The translations under genes were made by a program, and so were the position numbers. The notes beneath the pieces are model-generated. The model had not been told where the DNA came from, searched no databases, and saw nothing but the letters and a program-made list of their open reading frames with translations. From Spinacia oleracea (lineage: Eukaryota > Streptophyta > Magnoliopsida > Caryophyllales > Amaranthaceae), in the NCBI RefSeq assembly GCF_020520425.1, contig NC_079492.1:143995861-144059860 (forward strand): a stretch of DNA of 64,000 nt, in the 5' to 3' direction. Positions 10,923-23,828 of this stretch are shown here, one piece after another (position 1 is the first letter of the stretch; every line of letters starts with the position of its first letter).

Positions 10923-11508
10923 TCTATACTAATATATTAAAAGGCGATTATAAGAACGTATATGTGTCACGTAGATCTCTCCTTATTACGCCACATCACC
11001 ACTACTAAGTATCATGACATGTAGTTGACAACCAAAAAGCATGTAACAAGGATTGAACACTAGACCTCTTGAATTAAAAGTTACCATTCTTACCATCTTA
11101 GCTAGCCACAATGATGTTATATTTTCCTATTTAAATAATAAATACAACCTTTATAAAATGAATAATAATGAATTAAAGGGAAAAAAAACAAAAGGGAATT
11201 AATTACTTAACTTATAAATGTACAATTCCTCTCTTCTCAACTTAAGCTTGAAAAATAAATAAAAACTTAGATTAATGGCGTGTAATTATGAGTGTGGAAA
11301 AGGGAAACATTGACAAGAGTATAATAATTAACTAATCATGAAGAAGAGAACTCGACTTTGTTTTGATTTTCGGATATGGGAAGGAAGTTTGTCGATCGGC
11401 CACTGATCTTGCACGAAAATCAGATAATAGCACTACATACCCACATATTTAAAATAAGTAAATCCCACTAAAAGTCAAACCCGGAGCAATGCCCGGGCCA
11501 CAAACTAG
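10923..11508 (+). mobile_element. non-autonomous Helitron (586 bp)
   Basis: Same family as 5069-5565. It starts TCTATACTAATATATTAAAA after A, has the hairpin region CCCGGAGCAATGCCCGGG, and ends CTAG before T. Confidence 0.9.
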
Positions 11509-11676
11509 TTTACTAATTAAATAAACGCCGTGTATTGCTATGTACTATATAAATTTATTTATTTAATTAAAGTTGTGCAGATTTGTAAATCAATATTATA
11601 GATTTATAGGTTTAGATAAGTTGATATATTGACTTTATAAAGTTTGTAGGAGGTTCTGGGATTAAATCCTAGCACC

Positions 11677-12251
11677 CACTACAAAAAATTGTACTCCCTC
11701 CGTACCTTAATACTCGCATCGGTTTGACCGGTGCGGAGTTTAAGACATTTAAATTGACTTATTAATTTAATGGGTGTTAGTTGATAGTGGGGTATTTTTT
11801 TAATATAGTTAGTGGGAAATGGTAAGAGGTGGAGAGTGGTGAGTGGGGGTGTGAATTTTTAAATGATTTTTCGTAGGGAATAGGGGTGTAGGTGGGGTTA
11901 GTAAGTAAGTGTGAGAAATAATATAATATTGGTATAAATTTCCATTTATAGAAGAGATGCAAGTATTAAGGGACGACCCGAAAAGGAAAGCGGTGCGAGT
12001 ATTAAGGGACGGAGGGAGTATCTTTTATGACAACCTAATAACGACGGGTAAAAATTCCGTCGCAAAAGGGCTTTTGCGACGGGTATAACAACCCAACAAA
12101 GACGGGAATAACCGTCGCAAATGTTTTTTTAAAACGGGTTAACGACGAGATTTTCCATTAACGAAGGCCCCCTTTTATGACGGGTTCGCGACGTAAAATC
12201 CCGTCGTTAATCAACAATTATTGGCCTTTAATAGTACAATTTCTTGTAGTG
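11677..12251. mobile_element. CACTA-type non-autonomous element, interrupted
   Basis: The left end is CACTACAAAAAATTGTA and the right end is its complement form TTCTTGTAGTG. Subterminal motifs rich in GACGGG and CGTCG repeat in both orientations, as in CACTA elements. The flanking triplets ACC and GCC match at two of three bases. A Stowaway has inserted 17 bases from the left end. Confidence 0.75.
11694..12018. mobile_element. Stowaway MITE inside the CACTA element
   Basis: TIR CTCCCTCCGTACCTTAATAC, with the complement at the right end, flanked by TA at 11692-11693 and 12019-12020. Confidence 0.85.
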
Positions 12252-13434
12252 GCCGGATAATTTTTTAATCATTATTTTATTTATTTTTTGTTTTATTTTC
12301 CAATATGTTTTATTTTCTTTAGACTACCTTCATCTTTAAAATAGAAAGTACTTTCTTATTTTTTTATTAATTAATAATATCAATCTCGAATTAGTTCTAT
12401 GTTCATATTTTAGACTTGGTTTTCATTGAAATTTGTTTATAAGAGTATATGTATGTACTGATCAAATGATTATATCAAGGTTGAACAATTATTTTCGGAT
12501 TTGGACAAAATCGAATTTCGGGTTACGAAATTAGTCAAGACTCAATACTAATGTTTAAATATTGCATATAAATAATTTAAAATTAAAAAGGACATAATTT
12601 AATGAATGATCGCCCAAGATTTAATTATTTCATAAAGAAGAATAGAAGATAAATAATTATTTTATCACATGGTTTTAAGTGAAAAAAATGAAATAAAAGA
12701 GCTTTTACTACTCATTTAGAAATTTTAAATATGAAAATCTCTAATTTGCTCTTCTTCTATATCACGCACTACTTCCTCAGCCTCCTCTCATTCCTTTGCA
12801 TTTTAAAATAAAAACCCTAAGCAGGGAAGGCACATGACCGAAGAAGAAAGGGCAAGCAACAAGCGAAATACCATCAACCACGATAATGTCACCATCTTTG
12901 ACATAGGTTCAATTTAACATAAATAAATAAAAACTAAACAATTAAACTAATGTCACCATCTTTGGATGAAAGAAATCATGTAAGTAATGATAATAAAAAT
13001 ATTAATCAAAACTAATAAAAAAACTTAAGCATAACAAATTTATTTGAGCCTAATTGGAATCAAAATATTCAAATATCACTGATTTATAATTTGGCAAACC
13101 CAAAATTATTATGAAAAATATGAATGGAGAGAAAAATACATAATTCGAGAAGATTGGGGCCTTGGGTGAGTTGAAGGGGATAGATGAATAACAGAATAAG
13201 TGATTTTGTGCGAGAGAGATTGAGGATTTTAATTAATAATAATACATAGCAGTACATATCACTTCCGATATATAGCGGTACATGACGTTTGTCGTAGACT
13301 CATTCTATCGCACTACTGATGTTTTGACCTGTTGGTTTAACTGATGCTTATGTATAAATACGGAGTAGGTTACAAACTCACAGGTTCAAATATTTCGTAA
13401 TATTTGTTTTGTTTCTTTTGTTATTTATGTACTA
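12252..13434. other. intergenic, AT-rich
   Basis: No gene or element with clear ends. It ends at the A that precedes the Helitron terminus. Confidence 0.4.
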
Positions 13435-13446
13435 CTAGTATTTTAT

Positions 13447-13461
13447 GCACGCGATGCGTGC
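13447..13461 (-). other. Helitron 3' terminal hairpin
   Basis: On the minus strand, GCACGC-ATC-GCGTGC forms a perfect 6-bp stem eight bases before the terminal CTAG (13438-13435). Such hairpins act as the transposition end signal in Helitrons. Confidence 0.8.
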
Positions 13462-13489
13462 GTGAATTTTAGAAACTTTATTGTGCCTA

Positions 13490-13524
13490 TTATTTCATGC
13501 ACGCGATGCTTGCGAAATTTTACA
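13490..13524 (-). repeat. degenerate second copy of the Helitron 3' tail
   Basis: CATGCACGCGATGC(T)TGCG repeats the true terminal hairpin about 50 bases inside the element, with one stem base changed. It may be an older terminus bypassed when a new end formed downstream. Confidence 0.5.
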
Positions 13525-13700
13525 AATTTTAGACACTAATAATCATTCGCAAAGTCCATATTTTGCGACATTGAGGTCATACAATACTCGTAGCCTTACA
13601 TGACGAATTTAAAGCTATTAAAAAAAATTAACATTATTTTGATACAACTAACATATCCTATTAAAAAATCAAAATTGAAGTACATACAAAATAGTAAATA

Positions 13701-15734
13701 TCATTTTCTTTTTTTGCTCGCAATATATTTGTTTAACCACATGCACTCCTCCGCCCAATCGACATGCAACACATATCCAACCGTATACGAATGTTCAGGA
13801 TTAAAATCTCCAATTGGTGGATGTAGCACCCATGAAAAAGCTCTGTTTCCGAAACATGCAAATACTTTTTCCATCACTCGATTACGTCCATTAGGCTGCA
13901 TGAACGTTAAAAAATATATATTCAAATGTAAAATCAACATGAGTTAATATTTTTAAAACAATTATGTTGTTAGAGTATTAGATTGAAACCTGTTGAAGTA
14001 CTGATTTTATTTCAGTAGCTAAACAACCTAAAAGGTGTTGTGCAAGATCGTGTAATATTGTGACTTTCAAATTACCACTTTTATCAAATATGGTAAGTCG
14101 AAGAAGCAACCTATAAAACGAAATTAAATCAATTTATTAATATAGATATTTACCAATATATAATGTGTGTTTAAGTATAAAAAAAATTTAGATAGTTACC
14201 TTGGGATAGTTACAGTGTTGGTGAGATTGCAAGATTGACATTTTTGTAGTCCTTGAAAAATGACAACCTTTTTTAGGCAACGATTGCATGCCTCATATAT
14301 GATGTTATCAACACTATCAACGCGACATGCATATGCAACAACTCGACAGTATTGAACCTACCAAAAAAAAGACGCAAAGTCCGACAATTAAGTACATAAT
14401 ACCGTATTTAATTTGTTGACAACACTCAAACTTCAAGGTTAAAAACGATACCTTTCTCGCGCTGGGAAATTGAGATAATCGGATACGGGGAGTGTTAGAA
14501 ATATCAATCGACGACTTTAACGAAAAAGTCGACGAACGAAACCAATCTCTCCTTATCTTTGCCAATTTTTCCGATTTATACCTATACGTGAAAAAAGTTG
14601 TGAGCATAATACTTAAGGTTATGTTGTACATGTATTTGGCGAGATTGTGCGTACCATGTAGATAAGGATGTTGTTTTTTCATTAACCGGGTTAACATAAA
14701 CCCTAGTGTGGTATCCCGTGGAAAGATATGTACCTGTTTGTATTTATCAATTAGAAATATTATCACAGCTGGATATTATACTTTAAACTACATATTAAAA
14801 AGACATCATTTACTATATAATTTAATTTGGATGATGTACCATAGAAGCTCTTGACATGCAGACCACATGCTACAATGATTGGTGCCACGTCAACATGATT
14901 AAGATTTTCATCAAGAACGTGCACAAAATCATTCCAAAGTGTTAATTTAATAACAGTCCAGCTGCAAGTAGAAATTAAAACAATATTAAGACAAATTTAT
15001 CGAAATAAAGGTAAATTCGATTTGTAATTAACATTTTAATAATTTAGAGGACTTACGGTGTATCCATTATTGCCACGTCTCGCTTAAATGAATCCACACC
15101 AATATTCTCAACCGGTGAAACGTATAGGACCAATCCCATTGCATCTAAAACATCATCAATGTTTCAATTAATAAACGACATATGCATGATAACTAAATAT
15201 TGAAAAAGGCAAACAAAAGTACCATAAACTCTATCAGTACAGTCGATGTGACAACTTAATCGGTTCAACTGAACCAAATTATAGTGGAATGAAGGTATGG
15301 AAATGTCATCCTCCTCTTCACGTATCACATTTGTTTCTTCTTTGATGATCATCTGTTTCCAATTGGGGACAATTTTGTTTTTCCCTTCAGCAAATATCAC
15401 TTGTACAGCAAGGAGTATATAAATGAATCCCTCTTGAAACCGTCCTATAAACTTTTCAATCGCGGGGCCGAAAATATTGCACTGTATGGCCTGACCCTAC
15501 AAAAGGAAACACATGAAAAAGTTATGATATAGTTCAGATTCAATGAAAATTTGAATGAAGCGTAAGGTCATTTACCTCAACATCGACAAAAATCATTTTC
15601 CATGTTTGCTTGGTTGTTCCTTTATGGTTGTAGTTGAAAATATCATAATTGCGAATCAGTCGGGCTCGTACATCATATCGTTGTACCCCGCTAGGATATA
15701 AATGCTCAAAAGTTGGATAATGGTACTCTGTCAT
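13701..15734 (-). CDS. RPA70-like single-strand DNA-binding protein of the Helitron
   Basis: Nine exons join in phase to 441 codons plus stop: 15734-15576, 15496-15223, 15144-15057, 14961-14840, 14733-14655, 14581-14452, 14357-14200, 14110-13990 and 13895-13701. All junctions are GT-AG. The N-terminal part (WKMIFVDVEGQAIQC, then VIFAEGKNKI) resembles DUF223/OB folds of plant RPA1-like proteins, as does VIKLTLWNDF further on. The C-terminal part has a zinc ribbon, CNRCLKKVVIFQGLQKCQSC. The family binds single-stranded DNA, and plant Helitrons often carry such a gene next to RepHel, as here (256 bp away, same strand). It probably protects the displaced strand during rolling-circle transposition. 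It is shorter than cellular RPA70. No frameshift or stop is seen. The start is the first ATG of the DUF223-like exon. Confidence 0.8.
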
Positions 15735-15990
15735 CCTGTAAAGTTAGTTCAGAATAAAATTAGAATTACATAAACCGAAATTCACAACGTATGAATAGGT
15801 ATATCACATGAAAAGAAAGTTATGTACATGAATACATTTAATTACTCCGATATATAAAATTCACATCTCTCAATTCGTCCGTAGCTATATGGTAAATCAA
15901 TTATTATTACAAAAACTACTCAATGTCAAGAATACAATAACGTTTATTACAAAATTGGGAAATAAAAAATAATACTTTAATTCCGTATCT

Positions 15991-18900
15991 CTAATCATAA
16001 GACAACAAAACTTCTTTGTACACAATATTTTTAGTGAATATGCCTTCACAACCTTGAACCTTTCCCTTTTCTACCACGATCTTTGTCGTGTTCTCTGAAA
16101 TTCCTCGTGATAATGCCACATATAGCTGGCCGTGGCTAAATACATGATCAGGGAGGAATATCCCAACATGTGGAATAGTTTGTCCCTGAGACTTGTTGAT
16201 AGTCAAGGCAAAACTCAACTTCACATGAAATTGCTTTCTGACCATCTCGAATGGCAATTTAATATCTTCAGCAGTTTTCAAGGGAATTCTTGGCAAAAAC
16301 ACTCTGTTCCCCCTAGAATGTCCGGTTAAAATCTCAGCATCAATGAAATTGTCCTTTAATGAATGGCAAAGCAACCGTGTTCCATTGCAAAGACCATGTT
16401 TAGGATCAATATTTCTCAAAAGCATTAAGGGTACCCTAGGTTTCAGGGTGAGAGCATGGGGAGGCAATCCCGACGCAGAAAACGAATTCAAAAACTCTTG
16501 TTGATACAAATTTCTCTTATCTTCAGGAACAGAATCAAACGAATAATACGTTTTTCCTTCTCCGAGAAACTTTTCGACAACCTTATTATTTATTCTATCA
16601 GCGTCTTCGTTCAGGGGTGTGATGATCGCCCTTTCAACTATAAAATTTCCATCACCAACGTGCTCACTTAAATTTGGAAAGACCTGGTCGATCAAAGCCT
16701 CGATCGAACTATCTGCCACTGTTGGTATAATCATGGCAGTGGGTAACCTTATCATCTGATCTGAAACAGTAGGTTCATTACCGTTCCCAACAGAGAGTAA
16801 GAAATTAGCAAAGCCGTTATCATCAATTGATCTCATATTTTCTCTCAAACGCAAAATACGAATGTGTCTCCACATAGGGGACCTGACAAAAGATGCGTCA
16901 ATCATTTGAGCTCTAGTTCCATTTCGAACCACCGGTAAAACCTGTCTGAAATCACCACCGAACACAATAATTTTCCCCCCAAACGGCAAGTCATTCCCCA
17001 TTAAATCCTTGAGTGATCGATCAACAGCTTCAAATTGATATCTGTGTGTCATTGGGGCCTCATCCCATACGATAATAGCAGAATTTTTTAGGAGAATTGC
17101 AGTTTTAGAACGTTTGGTAAATGAGCAAGTTGATGAGCTGTCTGGATTAAGTGGGAGCTGAAAAGTCGAATGTGATGTTCTTCCCTGGTGCAACAACGTT
17201 GCTGCAATTCCAGATGTTGCAGTGGGGATAGCTATTTCGCCTCTACTTTTTACAGTAGCAAGAAGGGCTTTGTATAAAAATGTTTTTCCGGTGCCCCCAG
17301 GACCATCGACGAAGAAAGAACAGCCAGCCTTTGAAATGACAGCATTCATTATTGTGTCGTATGCAACTTGTTGGTCACTATTGAGAGTGCCAACGCATGC
17401 CAAATCCTCATCTGGAACTGGAACAGAAAAGTACTCTTCCATGATAGAAGGAAGCTCGTCAATGTCATCAGTACATTCGGGTAAGCTTGGCAACTCTGTG
17501 TAGTCAGAAATCCTTTTTCTAAGTGGTCTTAATAACCTATCTATGTCTTGCAAAAGTTTGTTAGTGAGGAAAACATAATTACTTGTTGTGTTTGAGGCTG
17601 GATAATCCTCAACCATGTAAGGGAAAAACTCATCCCAGAGTGCTCGTAATCCAGTTGGTTGACAATATACCAATATGGTTGCAAATAACCGACGTAATGC
17701 AGATGGCATTCGTACTGAACATGCTTCTAAAAGACATTGACGAATGCTTTCGTCATTCTCGATTAGACCGAGGGCTTCAGCTGCAGCCCTGAATGTAGGG
17801 TGTGTGACGCCATTGATCGTTCTTAAATGTTCGAACGATGTACGCTCCCTCACATGATTGAGTAACATTCTCAAATAAAATCGTTCTCCTTCCAATGGTG
17901 AAGCTACATACAATCGACCCATAACTCGTTGTGTACTTTTTCTCTTCTGCCATTCACGTGAACTCGTTAACAATCTGTAATGCTCAGGAAATTCTCGATA
18001 AAGATATTTCCTTGCATTTGGATCGACTGAATTCATCTTGAAAAATTCAGTGAGCATCGTCTTAGAGTTTCTTGGGTTCGCTAACACGCTTGAGATTTGC
18101 TGGTTCCCTTCGAACCTCACTTGATGCATGTTTGGCAAATGAACCTGCAAACGATCTACGGCAGGACATATTCTAGTCATGGGGAATTTGTAAAGTTTCC
18201 ACATAGCTTCGGGTGCACAAATCCACCGTGCATCAACATATTGTGCAATCTCATCTCCGTTATGAACTTCCATTGAAACTCTATCTGAACCCTTATGGAT
18301 GTACTTATACAGATATTTGACACACTTGATGCTGCTGCATATCTCAATATTGATGTGACAATCGTACTTTAAGAGCAAAAAAGGATTATATGGGACTACC
18401 CACCGATTATCTACACGAACTCGTGAATTCTCACGCAACGGTACTACTGGACGATCTTGTGGACGACGGTAAAGAGGATATGAGTCATTGCCTTGCTTTG
18501 TATCATTGGAGAATTCCTTAGGGAATCCTTTCTTACAACTTCCTTGTTTCATACACGGGGATTTGTGGTTGAGAAAACCACATGGGCCATGAATCATGTG
18601 TTTAAGAACTGCCTTATACAATTTTGGTTCTTGTTGTTCATCAGGAATCACTGCTCTCACAATCTTATCAAAGTCATCCGGAGTGGTTAGCTTGTCATTT
18701 TGATCAAGAATTAATAACATATGAACATGTGGAAGACCCCTCTTTTGGAATTCAATCACATATACATAAGCAACAACCGTTCCGAGGACGCCCCTTTCGA
18801 GAACATCCTTTTTCAACTCTTCAAGTTTAGCATGAAAAACTCGTGTCAGCAGATCTGGACGATCGTTTGGAACTTGTCCGGCCAACAATTCTGATTGTAT

Positions 18901-21006
18901 CTCTGGCCAAGATGGATTGCATGTCATTGTAAGAAATATATCGGGCTTGCCGAACTTATGAACCAATGCCATGGCATCTTGATACCTCTGGTGCATATCT
19001 CTTGGACTTCCAACGAATGAAGATGGTAGTATGGTCCGTCGTCCAACATTTTCTGCAAATAGACATTATATGAATTATGTGAAACAATGTATGAATTATT
19101 GAGTGTAATATAATTGATTAACTTAAATCAATATGGACCTGTGTTATGCTCTCCAGCATGTAAAGAATCCTCTAAACCCTTGTACAAATCAGCACGTATC
19201 TTATCTTGGTTGAGTGCAATCCACCTCAAGTTATTGGCTTGCATTTTGACACAGTTATCGACAACAAATTGTTGCAGTAGACGACCGCCTCTTAAGATTA
19301 GAGAATCAAGATGTTGTCGCATCTATAACACAAAATACTTGTTTTGGTCATAAAGGTCTAAGTATATGATTTTTAGGATAAGGCTTAAAAAAGAGTTATT
19401 AGAAATATGCACCTGAAACATGTATGCATAGAATTCCCGGCATGTCAACTTCTTACCAGTGGAACTTCGACTGTTTAAATCCCAACCGTAAGAACCATAA
19501 GGGAACAATAGAGGATACTGCAGTGGGTCATAATAACCGGCAGTGTCTTTGATATAACTTAGTTGCCCAGTTACTGACTCTACCATGATGTCCCTATCCT
19601 TCAAGTTGGAAATGTCATCACCTCCAACGACAACTGCTGCTACTTGCGAAGCTGTCGGCATCGAGTATTGATGTTTATTTGTAGGTTGCTCTTTGATGAC
19701 AAATTTGCAATCACTTAAGTCACTACGCTGAGCAAGATGACGGAGATTGTGGACAAAAGGATTGTGAGCATTCAAAATATTCTTGATTCTGTCGATGACA
19801 TCGAGGCGTAATGATGAATTCTCTGCTGCACGATTTTCATTTTCATGCTCAGTATCATAAATGTAGAGTTGAAGAAATCGAGGACGATCTCCTTCGTTCA
19901 AAGGTAAAAAACCTCCAATACGATGGTAAATTGAACCTTGTGCACGGAATGTGTAAACGCCTTGACGTGCATTTGCTAGTTCGTCATCTAAATGAACTCC
20001 CATTGAAGTGAATGAAAAGACATGGTTGTACTTACGAATGTTTTGCCTAAAATGAGCCCCATATTCCGATTGATCAGAATATAAATCAAGCATATCAGAG
20101 GATAATGGAAAATCAGGTAAGTTGACCTTCCCACTTAAGCAACATAGTTCAGGAGATTCACAATGGAAAAGTCGTGCTTGGCAATGCGGACATGTTTTCA
20201 TGGGTGGCAAACTGAATATAGGAACCCCTTGACTCTCTTGGTAATTTCTTGCACAATTTCTATAACCAGTTCTCCCTACTTTCCAGACCCTTATATCATC
20301 AGAAATGGGGTTTGATATGTTGTTGGTGTCGATTGCACGACTTTCACCGACATTGAATAATATGCCAGGCATGCGTATTTCATTTTCCGCCTCAACAAAA
20401 CGCGGCAATTCCCCATCGTCTGAAGTAGGGTATGTTATACGTGCATTGGTTGTACTGCTCTCGCCAACACAAAAGAATCTATTGGGCATGCCGCTTGAGT
20501 TTGATGTTGGGTCTGGGATGGTCACAGTGGGTGCACTACTTTCACCGACACTAAAAAACCGATTTTCTAGATTTGCCCGAGTATCGAGTAAACGAAGTTC
20601 ATCAATAGGTTGCACTGCATTATCAAATCATGTTTTTGATTGGTTAGGTAAGTTGTCATGTTTACATACTTAAAATGAATTGATTATGTTCAGATTTCTT
20701 ACGTTCACGCCTTTCACATCCAGTTGTGACATTATGGGCACGATTAGTGATGTCTACCATAGCCCTTCTAACTCCCAAAATGTTGGGAGTATTGGTAACA
20801 ATCATAGGCCCTTCCGAACATGGTGTTTGAGGTTGGCTTTCAGGAGTAGCTATAACATCTGATTGGTTTTCACATGCATAGCTGAGTCGTCTTTTGGCAT
20901 TTTGACGATCTCTTTGTTCTGGAGTGAGTGATTTTCTCTGTTGTCTTTTTTTATCCCTCCATACCGACCTTTGATCTTGCATACATTGATCTCCGTTCTC
21001 GTCCAT
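15991..21006 (-). CDS. Helitron RepHel: HUH endonuclease fused to Pif1-type helicase
   Basis: Four exons (21006-20703, 20614-19413, 19322-19139, 19052-15991) join in phase through GT-AG introns to 1583 aa. Near residue 240 is a Cys-rich motif (CPHCQARLFHCESPELCC). The Helitron_like_N region follows, with PDIFLTMTCNPSWPE and the HUH metal-binding motif in GLPHVHM near residue 671. The catalytic tyrosine region KYLYKYIHKG is near 811. The C-terminal third is a Pif1 superfamily-1 helicase: Walker A GPGGTGKT near 1145, Walker B VWDEAPM near 1223, and the late motifs INKSQGQT and LYVALSRG. The protein would nick DNA at TC/CTRR ends, join covalently to it and unwind it. Length and motifs fit a complete, potentially active protein. 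The first exon, MDENGDQC, is lysine/arginine-rich and less certain. Confidence 0.9.
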
Positions 21007-21480
21007 TATGAAACTCTAAAACTACACATTAATTTGGTTATTATAAGTTGTTTGTATTGTCTTTTTGTTGCAATATATATAGTGATAAATTAAATATTTT
21101 ATTTTGATGCCTTTTTTTTTTCCTTTTTTGCTAAAACGAACGTTTAGATTGTTAAATAAATTAAATATTTTATTTTGTTTCTTTTCGCTTTTCTTTTCTA
21201 CTTAAACGAAAGTTTTAATTTAAACTAAATTAAATACTTTATAATATTTTTTATTCTATGTTTTTCTACTAAAACGAAAGTCTATTTCCTTAATCAAACA
21301 TAACTTATCAATTTTTAATTTTTAATTTTTTATTTTCATATTAATATTCTTATAAGAACTTTAGATGATACTCCATATAATTTTGTTCCGTTTATTTTCT
21401 ATACCACTGTATTTTATAAACCACGACGTTACTCCATTATATTAGTAAACTCTCATTTTCGTTTTCGTTTTTAGTAAAGT
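21007..21480. other. AT-rich leader upstream of RepHel
   Basis: Very AT-rich, with a thrice-repeated theme of AAACGAAAGT plus T-rich runs (about 21120-21290). It probably holds the RepHel promoter on the minus strand. No exact promoter elements can be assigned. Confidence 0.35.
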
Positions 21481-22009
21481 TAAGAAAGCTGGCCAATTTA
21501 ATTCCCAAGGCCCAAGCCATTTTATACTCAATATGTCTTAAACCCTATCTCATTTTGTAGCCTATCCGCCGCTTATTTCATTTAGGAACCTATTTTTATT
21601 TTGTTTCCTCCTTTCTCTCTCTATGTTGAGCGCATCCGCCGGATCACCTTCCTCTCTCTCCTTAAAGAAGCGGCGATAAACCTCAAATATGGCGAAAATA
21701 CGGCGCTCAAAGTGCCTATCCTTTCAAATTCCGATCAAAATATTGCGAAGATATTCAGATCAAGAAATATAAGGTAAATCTCTCCCCTTTCCCTCTCCCC
21801 TCTTCTCTAATTCAGATAGGGTTTTATGTAATCTAACAAATTCAACTCAGATTAAGGGTTTTATGTAATATAAGCGCAAATTTTCTTGTAGATAGGGTGT
21901 TTAGGGTTTAAATTAGGCTTAACTAATTGAAGCTTGTGTTCGTTTGATTAATTGTTGCTTGACATATTTTTATTTTTTTTTTTTGCATTTTTGGTTGCAT
22001 GTCTTATTA

Positions 22010-22100
22010 ATGTGGAGAGGAAGGTGCTGGTGGCGAGGCGGTGTCGAGGCGGTGGCGAGGCGCGCGAGGCGCGCAAGGCGCTGGGCGATGCGATGCGAAG
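22010..22100 (+). repeat. GC-rich GAGGCG micro-repeat
   Basis: An island of GGCGAGGCG/GGTGTCGAGGCGG-type imperfect repeats in otherwise AT-rich DNA. It stands out strongly by composition. Confidence 0.6.
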
Positions 22101-22399
22101 GTCCGGTTCTGTTTGATTTAAATTCTTTTTAATTTAAATTTGCTTTAATTTAGTGAGGTTTGTTGTTAATATTCTGGGTTTGTCAATTATTTGTATGTTT
22201 CTTGAATTTGACGTTGCTTTAATTTGGTGAGATTTGCATGTTTGTCAATTATTTGTATGGTCAATTATCTGTATGTTTTGATTGGAACCAACATTGTCCT
22301 TTTTAGTTATGTTGCGTTTGTCTTAATTTGGCATATTTTACCTCATAATCATATTGCACTGTTTGATGAATGTTTGTCATTTTTAGTTATAAGGTCTCT

Positions 22400-22960
22400 G
22401 TTAGATTTGGACTGAATTTTCATGTTAGGAATTTAAAAATTGCACTGTTTGATGAAATGCGAATTTTCTAAGTATTGATCATAGAATAGTGATGTGATTG
22501 TTGACATGTTTTAATTTGGTGAGGTTAAGTATTGGGGTCTTTAATTTGGTGACATGTTTGTCAATTATTTGTATGGTCAGACACACATCTATTCATGGCT
22601 TATTATTTACTATTTGTGTTGTGATGAAATCCAAGTGTTTGGATAGAAACTCTGATCTTTATTGAAAGTGTTTGACAATTATTTTCACATTGATAGATTT
22701 GGACTGAATTTCATTTTAGGAATTTAAAAATACGGCTAATTTGGTGAATTGCGAGTTTTCTAAGTAATTATTTATGATCAAATTTTACTAAATATTTAAG
22801 ATCAGATTTGACTCAATATTTATTGAAATGGTTGACAGATATGATCAAATTGTTAGGTTTGGACTGAATTTCATTTTAGGAATTTAAAAATTGCACTGTT
22901 TGATGAAATGCGAATTTTCTTAGTGTTGATCATAGAACAGTGGTGTGATTGTTCGTTTGT
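22400..22960 (+). repeat. diverged direct repeats in intron-like DNA
   Basis: Three copies (near 22405, 22690 and 22860) of a unit containing TTTGGACTGAATTT, AGGAATTTAAAAAT and GATGAAATGCGAATTTTCT. In two copies ATTGATCATAGAA follows. Confidence 0.65.
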
Positions 22961-23828
22961 TTGTTTGTTAGGTTTCTTACAGAACACATTTGAAGTACTT
23001 AGGATGGCCGTGTATTAATTAATTCTATGATGATGATGTATTATCTGTGTTTTGATTTTATAAGTTAACCAAATGTTTGGATTTAGGTGAATGCGTTTAG
23101 CGTTAGATTTGAGTAAAAAAGAACTTGGGTATTTTTGGATATACGTGGCTCTTTATGTGGATTTTGTTTTCAGTTGATTTGTTTCCTTGGCGTCATATTT
23201 TGATATATCTCACAATGACGAATCAGTTTTTAAAATGATATTTCCTTATTTTTTGATAGCTCACAATGCCGAGTCAATGGAATCCGCATCGCGTACGTGC
23301 ATTTATGGAGCTGCATTTACGGATGCTCGCTACACAGAGGAATGAACTCCTTAAAACTAAGGCGTTGCAGAAGGGTTCGGTTATTTCAGCCTTATCTTTT
23401 TTGTTCTTGATTTACAATTGATGCCGATTTCTGCTTGAATTCTGATGTTTTTTTGTTTCATTTAGTTTTGAAATATATTAGGGTTAGTTAGGGTTTAAGA
23501 CATGTTTTAACGGACTTAATAACATAGCTTGAGTGCATGGGGTTATATTCTGATTTGAATTTGAATTTTATTGATGTTTTATTTGTTCATCTGATTTTGC
23601 TGTTTTTCATGAGACTATTGGGTGTTTATTGGATCAAATGTGACTGTATGTTGTTATGGTGAGATTTGTTGATTTAGTTAGAATGAAATTTGATGATTTT
23701 CTTTTCGTTCCATGTAATTAAAAGCATGATCTTAAATCTGTAATAGTTAATTAAAATTTGTAAACGCATGTATACAACTTATTCAATTAAAATCTATAAT
23801 AACTTATTCAATTAAAATTTGTAATAAC

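Larger units (their letters stand above)
21600..23420 (+). pseudogene. captured gene 5' region with exon-like pieces
   Basis: This has the look of a gene start facing away from RepHel: a C/T-rich leader, an ATG at about 21689 (MAKIRRSKCLSFQIPIKILR), then AAG-GTAAATC as a possible donor. After a T-rich intron-like stretch, an exon-like piece follows an AG near 23265 and reads MPSQWNPHRVRAFMELHLRM then LATQRNELLKTKALQKG. The intron-like part repeats internally. I do not recognise the family. As it lies between RepHel and the 5' end of the Helitron, capture of a host gene fragment is likely. Confidence 0.35.

Noticed and set aside
10570..10932. 120-codon plus-strand gene
   Set aside because: The frame runs into the Helitron end and shows no domain; composition alone is not enough.
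13600..13947. 115-codon plus-strand frame
   Set aside because: It is the antisense of the last RPA-like exon, which has phase-consistent splicing and a family match.
18493..18830. Plus-strand frames opposite RepHel
   Set aside because: Shadows of the conserved RepHel coding strand.
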